Program-made: the position numbers and the translations under genes
DNA from: Microcoleus sp. FACHB-831
GTDB taxonomy: Bacteria; Cyanobacteriota; Cyanobacteriia; Cyanobacteriales; FACHB-T130
Assembly: GCF_014695585.1 (NCBI RefSeq)
Contig: NZ_JACJON010000061.1
Span: 1-64,000, forward strand
Direction: 5' to 3'
Length of the DNA: 64,000 nucleotides
Shown: positions 1 through 8,617 of the stretch, piece by piece
How the letters are laid out: the number at the start of each line of letters is the position of its first letter
Numbering within the stretch: the stretch's first letter is position 1
The notes under the pieces: generated by a model
The model's database searches: none
Seen by the model: the letters and a program-made list of their open reading frames with translations, nothing else
Told to the model about the DNA's origin: nothing

Positions 1-114
1 GTGCGTTTAGCGCGGTGGCTCCACACCGACTCCATCCCGAACTCGGAGGTGAAACGCCGCAGCGGCAAAGATACTTTGGGGGCGACCCTACGGGAAAATA
101 GCTCCGTGCCAGGT
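1..114 (+). rRNA. rrf: 5S ribosomal RNA, 5' end cut off by the window
   Basis: The segment reads as a bacterial 5S rRNA. It has the conserved CCATCCCGAACTCGGAGGTG block, then the GCCGCAGCGGC region and a 3' end GTGCCAGG that would pair with the missing 5' CCTGG. Only about four or five bases seem to be lost on the left. It is the last gene of an rRNA operon whose 23S gene lies outside the window. A terminator hairpin follows within 15 bases. Confidence 0.95.
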
Positions 115-126
115 TACATATAATCC

Positions 127-152
127 AAAAAGCCTCCTCTAGGGGGCTTTTT
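127..152 (+). terminator. Rho-independent terminator of the rRNA operon
   Basis: AAAAAGCCTCC pairs with GGGGGCTTTTT (one G-U pair) around a four-base loop and ends in a T run. It lies 13 bases after the 5S rRNA 3' end. Confidence 0.9.
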
Positions 153-659
153 GCTATACATATACAACTCTTCCCTATCGCGGGCTTTTAGCTTGATGGC
201 TCTTGCAATCAAGCCCCACACCACCTTCACCCAGCAGTTTAGCCGAGAGCGGTGGCCGTCTCTACAAACAATTGCGGGTTTTCGCAGCAGCAAGGGGGGT
301 GATAGAGGCATATTCCGCTTCTTCATAGCCGCAGTTTGGTAATCAGTTGCACCCCGCTGTTTCCCATACCGCTAGGCTTAGTTGTTGAGACCCATAAGAG
401 ACTTGCAGGAACGGTTGGAGGAGCATTTGTAGTGTCGGGTGTCATAGTGAAATTGAGCCATTCACCTTAAACTATTCCTGCTGGAGAAAGATTATGGAGC
501 ACGATTTAACTGAGTTAATCCCTTTGTTGGGGAAATAGCTGTACAAGACGCGATGCCATGCCCATAAATTACAAGCAGGTCAATATGCTTTTGACCACCC
601 TGAATCTATCTTTGAATCTTCTGCTACTTTAAGCAGTACTAAAATCGTTTGGGTGGCGA
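153..659. other. Intergenic stretch with no supported gene
   Basis: No reading frame here has a ribosome binding site or recognisable product. Two overlapping short open frames on opposite strands around 114-342 look like chance. The right part, from about 430, may be further eroded IS sequence joined to the transposase remnant that follows, but I cannot match it to a protein. Confidence 0.5.
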
Positions 660-1127
660 CTCTTGAAGTTGAACTATCAAGACACGAAGGAAGGTGAACA
701 ATTGCTATCGTCATGAATGCCTCAACCTTCAGCTAAGCGAACGACATTGACTATTTATATCACCAATTTTGGATTATTCAGTACCAAAGCAGAGTGGATA
801 GTAACCACCTATGCTCCAAGGAATTGGCTAGAAGTTTTTATATCGGGAAGCAAAGGGAAGATTGGGGCTTCGTGAATATCAATTCCGAGACAAATTCAGT
901 CTGATGAGGCATTTTGTTGTTGTCTTTTGTGCCTATAGTTTCATTTTATGGCACGCTCTAACTGACGGGATCAGACGCAGGTGGGCAAATAAAAACCTTT
1001 GAACACTTTTACTGAAGCCTTGGAGGCCTTTAGCACAGCGCTGGCTAGCCGTTTCATTGAGTGGTTGAACCACAATACGAATGTATTTATCCCTTATAAA
1101 GGGAGTTTAGGCTTTGTTTGGACTTGA
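660..1127 (+). pseudogene. Eroded IS701-like transposase, C-terminal part
   Basis: Translation in shifting frames gives pieces typical of cyanobacterial IS701-family transposases. In order these are KLNYQDTKEGEQ, VMNASTFS, ANDIDYLY, EWIVTTYAPRNWLEVF, LREYQFRDKFSLMRHF, FCAYSFILWHALTDG, RRRWANK, TFTEALEAF and FIEWLNHNTNVF. The last frame ends at 1127 after GSLGFVWT. The pieces are collinear but separated by at least three frameshifts and several stops, so the copy is dead. The N-terminal half and the terminal inverted repeats are not recognisable. It is an old insertion between the rRNA operon and pckA. Confidence 0.85.
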
Positions 1128-1651
1128 ACTTTGTTTCAGTCCCACTAAGTGTTTCCACGGTAGTGATAAGCAAGACAAAACTTAAAAGGCTGCCATGCAA
1201 AAGGAAGAAAAACGATACGCTTCAAACTTTTGGACATTGCCTATAGGCAAGTTAAATATGGAACACCTTATTTAAGGCATTTGAATCTCAGCGATCGCAC
1301 CATCCCCAGTTTGAGCGATCGCTTCTTAGCTCCAGCCGAGAACGTGCGATCGCCGCTCCCATAAGATATATTGTTTCTTATATCATACTTTGCCCGAAAT
1401 ATTAAAAATTTAACTTTTAGTACTAATATTATAAAGATTAGTTAAAAAAATGAGTAATTTAAGCTAATTTTATGGCGTCTAAGGCAAATGCATTCTAATA
1501 ATAGAATTAAAGGTTTACAAGAAATTGCATCCTTTTCCTACAAGCATTGCCAAGCTCCCTATCGTAGAAACCGATGATGAAGATAGGGAAAAAAAGTTTA
1601 TTGCAATTCACCATTTATTAGAAAAATTCTCCACTAAGGAGGACTTTTTTG
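1128..1651. other. AT-rich region between the IS remnant and pckA
   Basis: Nothing here is a convincing gene. HIP1-type sites occur near 1292, 1313 and 1348. An open frame from about 1500 to 1673 ends in an acidic stretch with VETDDEDREKK, but it has no clear start codon and no match I know. The region probably holds the pckA promoter. Confidence 0.4.
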
Positions 1652-1810
1652 ATGTTGGCGATCGCAACCAATAAACAATCTAAGCTACAACCAAATTCTT
1701 ACTTTTTACAAGAGGTTGATTATGAATGGAAAGACTTACAAACAAAAGTCTTTGGGGACTCCTCATGTCTGCAACAGATACCCAAATATAGTGGTCAATC
1801 CGCTAGGTGA
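1652..1810 (+). CDS. Possible 52-residue leader ORF overlapping the pckA start
   Basis: An ATG at 1652 follows a very strong ribosome binding site (AAGGAGGA near 1636-1643). The frame stays open to a TGA at 1808-1810, so it overlaps the first 30 codons of pckA in another frame. The product starts MLAIATNKQSKLQPNSY and matches no family I know. It could be a translated upstream ORF that affects pckA, the relic of another gene, or chance. The binding site is better than the one in front of pckA. Confidence 0.35.
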   Translation: MLAIATNKQSKLQPNSYFLQEVDYEWKDLQTKVFGDSSCLQQIPKYSGQSAR

Positions 1811-3440
1811 ACCGACTTTAGCCCACAGTGCAGGAGCAGGGGCAAATGCCAATGCGAACGTCAGCCCAAGTCGCCTGCTAAATTCTCTCGGCATGAAAAA
1901 TCTGGGTAATGTATATCGGAATCTACCAGTATCCCAACTAATAGAACACGCTTTGGCGCGGGGAGAAGGCGTTCTAGCGGCTAATGGGAGTTTGAGCGTC
2001 AAAACGGGTAAATACACCGGGCGATCGCCTGAAGATAAGTTCATTGTTGATGAACCTAGCATCCATGACGAAGTGGATTGGAACAAGGTTAACGTACCTA
2101 TCTCGGTGGAAAAATTTAACGTTCTGTATAAGCGGGTGCTTACCTATGTTCAGGGTAGAGATTTATATATATTTGATGGCTATGTAGGAGCCGACCCCAG
2201 CTACAGGATGGGCGTGAGAATAGTTAATGAGCTAGCTTTTCAAAATCTCTTTGCTCATCAGCTATTCATCAGGCCAACTGTAGGAGAATTACAACACCAT
2301 CAGGCTGATTTTACAGTAATCGCAGTTCCCGGAATGGAAGGCGATCCAGAAATTGACGGTATTAATAGCGAGGCATTTATCATTGTCAGTTTAGAGAAAA
2401 AAATTGTATTAATCGGGGGTTCTCGATACGCGGGAGAGATAAAGAAGTCAGTATTTTCATTCATGAATTACTTCATGACCAAACGCGACGTTTTACCGAT
2501 GCATTGTGCCGCAAATATGGATAAAACTGGCAACACAGCTTTATTTTTCGGTCTATCTGGTACTGGTAAGACAACTGTATCTACCGATGCTAACCGTCTT
2601 CTAATTGGAGATGATGAGCATGGGTGGTCTGGCTCTGGTGTGTTTAATTTTGAGGGAGGATGTTACGCCAAAACTATTAAACTGTCACGCGAAAACGAAC
2701 CGCAGATTTGGGAAGCCATCCGCTTTGGCGCGGTAATGGAAAACGTAGTTCTCGATGAAGATACAAGAGAACCAGATTACGATGATGACAGCTTGACTGA
2801 GAATACAAGAGTTGCTTATCCACGGGAGTTTATTCCCAATTGCGCGATCGCAGGTATGGGAGGTCATCCAAATACGGTAATATTCCTAACTGCTGATGCC
2901 TTCGGGGTGCTGCCACCAATTGCCGAACTCAGCCAACAGCAAGCAATATACCATTTTTTATCTGGTTACACTAGCAAATTAGCAGGAACAGAGCGCGGAA
3001 TTACAGAACCTCAAGCAACTTTTTCCGCTTGTTTTGGTAAGCCATTTTTACCCCTTTCACCTGTTGTGTATGCCGAGATGTTGTTGGAAAGGCTAACAAA
3101 GCACAATGCTACAGTTTACCTAGTAAATACTGGTTGGTCCGGTGGCCCATATGGAGTTGGCCGCCGCATTGCCATTCAACATACTCGCACGATAGTAAAT
3201 GCAGCGATCAACAATCAGCTTGCTACCATTACGTTCAAACCTCATCCAATATTTAAGATATTGATGCCTGAACATATCCCTAATGTGCCCTCTGAAATTT
3301 TAGATCCGAGGAATACTTGGAGCGACCAATTAGCTTACGACCGCCAAGCGCAGCTTTTGGCTAAGAAGTTTGTAGAAAACTTCAAGCAGTTTAAAATGGC
3401 TAGTCCAGAAATAGTTAAGGCTGGCCCCTATGTAGAATAG
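1722..3440 (+). CDS. pckA: Phosphoenolpyruvate carboxykinase (ATP)
   Basis: This enzyme converts oxaloacetate and ATP to phosphoenolpyruvate, CO2 and ADP, the gluconeogenic exit from C4 acids, in the cytosol. The product is 572 residues. GRSPEDKFIV (substrate-binding Arg) lies near residue 105, MHCAAN comes before the P-loop GLSGTGKTT at 277-285, and IGDDEHGW, FNFEGGCYAK, NTRVAYP and TADAFGVLPP follow in the usual ATP-type order. ATG 1722 is chosen because AAGAGG ends six bases upstream; a TTG at 1716 is less likely. The first 50 residues or so exceed the usual family start and are rich in Ala, Asn and Gly (AGAGANANANVS). The gene stands alone, with a hairpin terminator after it and an IS remnant upstream. 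Confidence 0.95.
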   Translation: MNGKTYKQKSLGTPHVCNRYPNIVVNPLGEPTLAHSAGAGANANANVSPSRLLNSLGMKNLGNVYRNLPVSQLIEHALARGEGVLAANGSLSVKTGKYTGRSPEDKFIVDEPSIHDEVDWNKVNVPISVEKFNVLYKRVLTYVQGRDLYIFDGYVGADPSYRMGVRIVNELAFQNLFAHQLFIRPTVGELQHHQADFTVIAVPGMEGDPEIDGINSEAFIIVSLEKKIVLIGGSRYAGEIKKSVFSFMNYFMTKRDVLPMHCAANMDKTGNTALFFGLSGTGKTTVSTDANRLLIGDDEHGWSGSGVFNFEGGCYAKTIKLSRENEPQIWEAIRFGAVMENVVLDEDTREPDYDDDSLTENTRVAYPREFIPNCAIAGMGGHPNTVIFLTADAFGVLPPIAELSQQQAIYHFLSGYTSKLAGTERGITEPQATFSACFGKPFLPLSPVVYAEMLLERLTKHNATVYLVNTGWSGGPYGVGRRIAIQHTRTIVNAAINNQLATITFKPHPIFKILMPEHIPNVPSEILDPRNTWSDQLAYDRQAQLLAKKFVENFKQFKMASPEIVKAGPYVE

Positions 3441-3466
3441 CGCGTTTTAAGGGGTTAGGTTTGAGT

Positions 3467-3505
3467 TAAAATAAGCTGGGTCGGCGACAACCTGGCTTAT
3501 TTTAT
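3467..3505 (+). terminator. Hairpin terminator after pckA
   Basis: AAAATAAGC at 3468-3476 pairs with GCTTATTTT at 3495-3503. A further partial match lies inside the stem and a T-rich tail follows. It lies 27 bases after the pckA stop. Confidence 0.65.
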
Positions 3506-3558
3506 TTGAGGTTTTAGATTTTGCTTTTTAAATTGATTCATACAGTGAGGTGATTTTG

Positions 3559-4185
3559 ATGTTGAAAACATCGCTTGAAAATGAACTCGAACGGTGGAAC
3601 TACGTTATACGCTCTAAACCTAACGATGCAAATGCTTACGTTCGCCGGGGTATGGTTTACTTTAAACTTGCTAAAATTGATGCATCAATTCAAGATTTCG
3701 ACCGCGCAGAAATGCTTAACCCAGCTATCTTACCGTACCTATGGCAGCGCGGGTTATCTTTTTATTATGCAGACAGATTTGAGGAAGGCGCAAAGCAGTT
3801 TGAGGTGGATTTAAGGGTAAATGCCCAAGATGTGGAGGAAACGGTATGGCGATATCTTTGCATAGCTCGCGCCAAAGGTGTAGCTGAGGCGCGAAATTCG
3901 CTATCAATTGTTAGGAACGATCCCCGCTTGGTTATGCGGCGGGTGTACGATCTTTATGCTGGGAATTGCACAATTGATGATGTTATGGCGGTGGGAAAGG
4001 AAGAAGGCGATCGCGGAATGTTTTACAGCCATCTTTACATTGGTTTGTATTACGAAGCCGAGAATAATACAGAGATGGCGAAACAATACATTATCAAGGC
4101 TGTGGAAGAACACCACCTGGATGATTATATGTGGAATGTAGCTTCTGTACACAAAACGATGAGGGGATGGAGTTCGCCGGGATAA
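3559..4185 (+). CDS. TPR-repeat protein
   Basis: The protein has 208 residues and contains tetratricopeptide-like helices in its first half (NDANAYVRRGMVYFKLAKID and the following AEMLNPA segment). A second helical half carries GLYYEAENNTEMAKQYI. TPR arrays bind other proteins; no partner is evident here. No signal peptide or membrane segment is seen, so it is probably cytosolic. ATG 3559 is preferred over GTG 3550 because GAGG at 3547-3550 is spaced eight bases from it. It lies alone between a terminator and a broken gene. Confidence 0.75.
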   Translation: MLKTSLENELERWNYVIRSKPNDANAYVRRGMVYFKLAKIDASIQDFDRAEMLNPAILPYLWQRGLSFYYADRFEEGAKQFEVDLRVNAQDVEETVWRYLCIARAKGVAEARNSLSIVRNDPRLVMRRVYDLYAGNCTIDDVMAVGKEEGDRGMFYSHLYIGLYYEAENNTEMAKQYIIKAVEEHHLDDYMWNVASVHKTMRGWSSPG

Positions 4186-4223
4186 TTTTAGCAAAACAAA
4201 TTTTTTTTAGAGCGATCGCGCTT

Positions 4224-4448
4224 TTATTGACGGCGTTTATTGACTTCTTCGTAAAGATATAAATCAATAACAAGATCTCTCATATAGCTTCCTTGCGAGT
4301 CCGATTCCAGCTGTTCGTCATAGACTGTTTTAAGAACTTCAAAATACCGGAAAGTTTTGCTGCTGTTGAAAAAAAATTAAAAGGTTTCAGTTTCCTCGTC
4401 ATAACCGACGGCTTGGAGGGTGCTGTATTCAACTTCTTGCAGCTTCAT
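4224..4448 (-). pseudogene. KTSC-like small protein broken by an in-frame stop
   Basis: Read on the minus strand from ATG 4448, the frame gives TLQAVGYDEETETF, a TAA at codon 24 (4377-4379), then TFRYFEVLKTVYDEQL, SDSQGSYMRDLVIDLY and a stop at 4224. The pattern of VGYD, a strand, YxYFxV, VY, SxGSY resembles the KTSC domain, a roughly 60-residue domain found alone or fused to nucleic-acid enzymes. The single nonsense codon splits an otherwise continuous 74-codon frame. It is either a fresh pseudogene or a sequencing error. Confidence 0.6.
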
Positions 4449-4634
4449 ATAAAATTTAGGGCGATCGCTTTTTTATATTAATCTCAATTTAAGCCATCAT
4501 TACTCTAACCCAGCTAAAGACAAAGGAGATTGAGCTTAGCTTCGTGCTTTTCAAAGCTAGCTAGTGATAAGGAGTGCGATCGCATTTAAGAGCCAATTAT
4601 AAGTTATATATTATTAAAATCCCAATTTAAGCCC

Positions 4635-5558
4635 ATGTCCAAACAACTTGTATTAATGGATCATGATGGTGGAGTAGATGACTATCTCTCCACTATGCTG
4701 CTGCTGACAATGGAACATATTCAACTGTTAGGTGTCGTCGTTACCCCTGCTGATTGCTATGTTCAACCTGCTGTCAGCGCAACTCGCAAAATTCTCGATT
4801 TGATGGGTCATTCTAAAATTCCAGTTGCAGAAAGTACCGTGCGCGGTATTAATCCCTTTCCGCGTTTGTTTCGCCGCGATTCTTTTGTTGTTGATAATCT
4901 CCCTATTCTTAACGAACGAGAAATAATTCAAACACCGTTGCTAAAAGAAAGCGGTCAATCTTTTATGGTGCGAATATTAAAAGAAGCACCATCACCAGTA
5001 ACCATAATGGTAACTGGCCCCCTAACGACACTAGCAACTGCCCTCGATATCGCACCAGAAATTGAAGCGAAAATTAAAGAAATTGTCTGGATGGGAGGGG
5101 CACTAAATGTTCCTGGTAATGTGAGTAAAGATATCGAGCCAAGACAAGATGGTTCTGCGGAATGGAATGCTTATTGGGACCCAATATCATGCGATCGCGT
5201 CTGGCAAACTTCTATCCCTATCATACTTTGCCCGTTAGATTTAACCAACAATGTACCAGTAACTTCAGAATTAGTTCATCAGATGGGAAAACAACGTCGT
5301 TATCCTGTTTCCGATTTGGTAGGACAATGTTATGCCCTCGTTATCCCCCAAGATTATTATTTCTGGGATGTTCTTGCTACCGCCTACTTGGGACATCCAG
5401 AGTTTTATGAATTACGTGAAGAAGAAACAGTAATTGTTACAACAGGAGTTAGTCAAGGACGGACGAAAGTTGAAGCTGGTGGCAGGAAAATTCGCGTAAT
5501 GTATAACGTGGACAAAGAGCAATTCTATGCCTACATTTTGCAGCAATGGGCGCGTTAA
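4635..5558 (+). CDS. Inosine-uridine preferring nucleoside hydrolase family
   Basis: This family cleaves the N-glycosidic bond of ribonucleosides, releasing base and ribose. The 307-residue product opens with DHDGGVDDYLS, the family's N-terminal aspartate cluster that binds Ca2+ and ribose. It continues with MVTGPLTTLATAL, IVWMGGAL and PLDLTNNVPVTSEL, all in the expected order. The usual DTDPGxDD is here DHDGGVDD, so the second position is His and the Pro is Gly; the metal-binding aspartates remain. No signal peptide is seen. The gene stands alone, and the substrate cannot be told from sequence. Confidence 0.88.
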   Translation: MSKQLVLMDHDGGVDDYLSTMLLLTMEHIQLLGVVVTPADCYVQPAVSATRKILDLMGHSKIPVAESTVRGINPFPRLFRRDSFVVDNLPILNEREIIQTPLLKESGQSFMVRILKEAPSPVTIMVTGPLTTLATALDIAPEIEAKIKEIVWMGGALNVPGNVSKDIEPRQDGSAEWNAYWDPISCDRVWQTSIPIILCPLDLTNNVPVTSELVHQMGKQRRYPVSDLVGQCYALVIPQDYYFWDVLATAYLGHPEFYELREEETVIVTTGVSQGRTKVEAGGRKIRVMYNVDKEQFYAYILQQWAR

Positions 5559-5573
5559 ATAATTCCGCCTATG

Positions 5574-5969
5574 CTAAAACCTAATTCTGCCCTCGTTGAA
5601 CAACTTGTATCCACCTGCCAAAGCCGCAAACCCGACGAAGAAATTCCAGAGGCTAGTTGGTTTTAATAAAACCCCACCGCTTATAAAAACTAAGACAATG
5701 CCAATACCCAACAAAATTGCTCCGAAATTGCCAGTTTCTCTCCTAAAAAATACCAAACAAATTACACCGATCGCGGTGGCTAAAACGGAACCCATAGCAG
5801 GTAAATTCCGCCAATAGTAAGGGTAGATATGGCTTGCAAAGATAATGTTTTGTCCTAAAAAATAAATGCCAGTAAGCAGCAAGAGGAACCCTATAACTCG
5901 GATCGAGAGTCCTATCATAATCTTAGTATGCGCCTTTAGGTATATATCTTGCGGTTGATGCCTAACCAT
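5574..5969 (-). CDS. Small integral membrane protein, function unknown
   Basis: The 131-residue product has about four hydrophobic segments: VIGFLLLLTGIYFLG, a segment around VLATAIGVICLVFF, one around LLGIGIVLVFISG, and a final LWNFFVGFAALAGGY. It has no motif I recognise. The start is uncertain. ATG 5969 has no clear binding site, and an internal ATG at 5918 just before the first membrane segment is a good alternative. It is convergent with the nucleoside hydrolase gene, with 15 bases between stops. Confidence 0.6.
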   Translation of the reverse strand: MVRHQPQDIYLKAHTKIMIGLSIRVIGFLLLLTGIYFLGQNIIFASHIYPYYWRNLPAMGSVLATAIGVICLVFFRRETGNFGAILLGIGIVLVFISGGVLLKPTSLWNFFVGFAALAGGYKLFNEGRIRF

Positions 5970-6473
5970 TGTATTGCAGAGGCTTCGTTCGCGTCTCGGT
6001 AATCTTACTTAAGTCTTGTTTAAATTACCTACTTTATATAGATGATTTTCCACATATGTTAAGTTATTAAAAGCAGCTAGTTTATGAGAGTGTAGAAAAT
6101 TATTAGCCGCTTTAGCAATTATTTTTCATAAAACTGTCCCATTTCGTGAATTTATGATTATAAGTATGAGAAAATTTTATTTAATGTAAAGATTTGTAAA
6201 ATTTTTGCTTCTTATTAATCAAAAACCAGTAAAAATACTGCATGCTTCATTTATATAAAGAAGCTATAGAGCTTTTGTAAAAACTTTGTAAAGTACGTTC
6301 GCGCAGGTATGCAGCCCTTTCGGGTCAGCACAGCCTATGGCGAAGCTTATAAGCTACAGCCGGATCGACCTTGTGTTCCCGCGAAACTAGCTTTATTTAG
6401 AAAGCGCAAAAATACGTGGCTCAATTGCCTTCGGTTGCTTGATTAATTCATTTTGAAACTTTTGGAATAACCG
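5970..6473. other. AT-rich intergenic region with a small GC-rich block
   Basis: No gene is supported. Most is AT-rich. A GC-rich block at about 6298-6390 (around GCAGCCCTTTCGGGTCAGC) differs from its surroundings and looks like a dispersed repeat. The divergent promoters of the two flanking genes should lie here. Confidence 0.4.
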
Positions 6474-7535
6474 ATGACTCCCCAAATTGCATCTATAGCG
6501 GCTAATTATCAGTCTCCTGCCAATACAATTTCCTCAGTGGACGGCACATCTAAATCAGCGCAATTTACAGTTCATTCGCTTGCGGCTTTGTGGGCGAGGA
6601 AATACTACGTTTCCGTTACTGCGGAATATGACGCGCAGCAAAACCGCAAGGATGCAAATTTAAGGGAGATTAATTCTAAAGAAGGGCGCGATCGCACCGC
6701 TAGCAAGTTGATGGAAAACCTGAATTTAGCCAGCGCCAACGCTTGGTCTAAAACAGAAACGCTGCTATCGGAGGAAATTCGACGACACGGCATCAACCCC
6801 GACTTGATCAACCCATTGGAGATTGCCGCAGACACTCGCTTCTTATTCCAAAAAGTGTTAAATGCCTACTCTGGGATGGATACGGCACAAAGGGTGTCAG
6901 TTACAGTAGCAGGGGACTTCGGTCGGGTGCGGCAGAACTACACAAGCGTCGATCCTCGCGCCATCGGCTTCGTGAGCATGCAGTTTCACTACACTGGGCA
7001 AATGTTATTGGAGTGGCTCTCGCCACAAGAACAAGTAGAGTGGATGCCCTACTTGAAAATGATGGACGATCATATGTATATGCCGCTACGGGCTGCCTAC
7101 GAAGCTGCGGGGAACCACGATTTTGATTCTCCGGCTCTGAAAGCAGTTCAGCGTCTTTTGCCCGTCAGCACAAAAATTGCCCAAGTTGTTTGCAATAATG
7201 TTTGCCGTCAGCACCCCAGCTATCGTACCTACAGCGGTTCTTTGAGAGATGCAATTGTCAAAACCGCTAGCATCCGCGACGCTGAAATGTTTCAGGTCTA
7301 TCTGTGTCTATGCGTTTTGCAAGACAACATGGGTGCAGTTCTCAGAGAACTCTTTCCCCTGTGCGTGATGTTATATCCCCGCCTGAATGTGAGCTGGAGA
7401 CTCGTGCAAGAAATGCTCCAGACTATGGGCTGGGAAATGCACAATCATCTGTCTCCTAGTGAAATGGCAGTCATATTGCCTTATCTGCGTACCATGAATG
7501 AGATATTTTCTGATGATGTGTTCAAAAACCTCTAA
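6474..7535 (+). CDS. Conserved-looking hypothetical protein, 353 residues
   Basis: I do not recognise this protein. It is soluble and mostly helical, with no signal peptide and no obvious catalytic motif. The first 30 residues are Ser/Thr/Ala-rich and look flexible. The ordered part runs from about LAALWARKYYVSV through FVSMQFHYTGQMLLEWLSP to a Met-rich C-terminus. Codon use is even and the frame is long, so it is a real gene. ATG 6474 has only a weak binding site. The gene is monocistronic, with long spacers on both sides. Confidence 0.65.
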   Translation: MTPQIASIAANYQSPANTISSVDGTSKSAQFTVHSLAALWARKYYVSVTAEYDAQQNRKDANLREINSKEGRDRTASKLMENLNLASANAWSKTETLLSEEIRRHGINPDLINPLEIAADTRFLFQKVLNAYSGMDTAQRVSVTVAGDFGRVRQNYTSVDPRAIGFVSMQFHYTGQMLLEWLSPQEQVEWMPYLKMMDDHMYMPLRAAYEAAGNHDFDSPALKAVQRLLPVSTKIAQVVCNNVCRQHPSYRTYSGSLRDAIVKTASIRDAEMFQVYLCLCVLQDNMGAVLRELFPLCVMLYPRLNVSWRLVQEMLQTMGWEMHNHLSPSEMAVILPYLRTMNEIFSDDVFKNL

Positions 7536-7821
7536 ACAAAGCCAAAAGTTCTCATTAGTTATTGTTAATTAGGCGCGAGTGCTTCAACCAATAACTAAAT
7601 AGTAATCGCAGGCACAGTTTGGCGCGATCGCTCACGTTATTTAGCCGCAATTTAACTAATGCAGCTTGATAAAGCAGTAAAAAAACTTTAGAAGCAGAGC
7701 AGTAGTTAAAACAATCCTTAAGCGCTAACAGAGCGTTGCTGCTCGCTTAACTGCCATAGTAAATTAACGCCATTAAGATAATTGAATGGTTGCAATACAT
7801 ATCAATTATCTCGTTGCTCGA

Positions 7822-8580
7822 TTATTTGCCGCAACTTTGACCCGAACAGCTAAGTTCAATCAACCGAATTGAAGAGTTGTCCTTATAGTCCTTAGTTTGG
7901 TATAAGCCACCCTCTCCAGACGTTTTTGGATAAACCCCCGAAAGACTCCCATCATTCGCATTTCCAAGGCGAAACGAGATATTTTTAGCTGGTTGATTGG
8001 CAAATTTGACATATTCTCTACCTTCATTATCGAAGTTGTAAGATAAAGAAGCGTCTCCGTATGCTGCCTCTGCTTCTTTAAGCGTAGTTCCAGCACGGAC
8101 TCCTTTATCCATCAGATAATCAGGATTATCTGTTTCCAAAAATTCGATTTTATCGGAATCAGCCAGAGGTTTTCCGGCGGGGTAGAGGATATAGTATTGA
8201 ACTTTGCCAGATTGGCTGACAGCGATCGCATCAAAGTCTACGATATAAGGCGACTCTACTTTAAACTGAGCCTTGGTACCCAGCACTTTTTTGAGTTGTC
8301 CCAAAGTCATCCCCAACTTAGCTTGTCCAATACCAGTTGCTGAGATTTTCTTATCTTCAGAAACAGCAGCAGAACTTGGATTTGCAGCATCGAGATTGGA
8401 ACTGCGGGGTGACTTCGTTGGTGTGGGGAGTGGCGGAGGTGTCGGATTAGTTTCTGATGGCTTGGACGTAACTGGAGAGGTAACGCTAGCTTCGGGAGTT
8501 GGTGGCGGCGGTGCGGTACTACAACCCGCGATCGCTATCATTAAACTTAAGCAACCAAAGAGGAAGAATTGAGATTTCAT
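7822..8580 (-). CDS. Probable lipoprotein with Pro/Thr-rich linker
   Basis: The 252-residue product begins MKSQFFLFGCLSLMIAIAGC, a lipoprotein signal peptide with lipobox IAGC and lipidated Cys 20. About 60 residues of Pro/Ser/Thr-rich linker follow, then a globular part containing GIGQAKLGMTLGQLKKVLG and a similar helix GTTLKEAEAAYGD. This resembles paired outer-membrane-associated small domains. ATG 8580 is chosen for the signal peptide over GTG 8613. It follows rsmI on the same strand with about 37 bases between, so they may be co-transcribed. Function unknown. Confidence 0.7.
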   Translation of the reverse strand: MKSQFFLFGCLSLMIAIAGCSTAPPPPTPEASVTSPVTSKPSETNPTPPPLPTPTKSPRSSNLDAANPSSAAVSEDKKISATGIGQAKLGMTLGQLKKVLGTKAQFKVESPYIVDFDAIAVSQSGKVQYYILYPAGKPLADSDKIEFLETDNPDYLMDKGVRAGTTLKEAEAAYGDASLSYNFDNEGREYVKFANQPAKNISFRLGNANDGSLSGVYPKTSGEGGLYQTKDYKDNSSIRLIELSCSGQSCGK

Positions 8581-8617
8581 ATTAAGCAATTTTCCTAAAG
8601 TGGGGACTGCCACTCTA

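Noticed and set aside
1716-1721. TTG start of pckA
   Set aside because: The AAGAGG site ends at 1715 and is correctly spaced only for ATG 1722.
4293-4481. Plus-strand open frame of 62 codons
   Set aside because: It overlaps the KTSC-like minus-strand remnant and has no binding site or family similarity.
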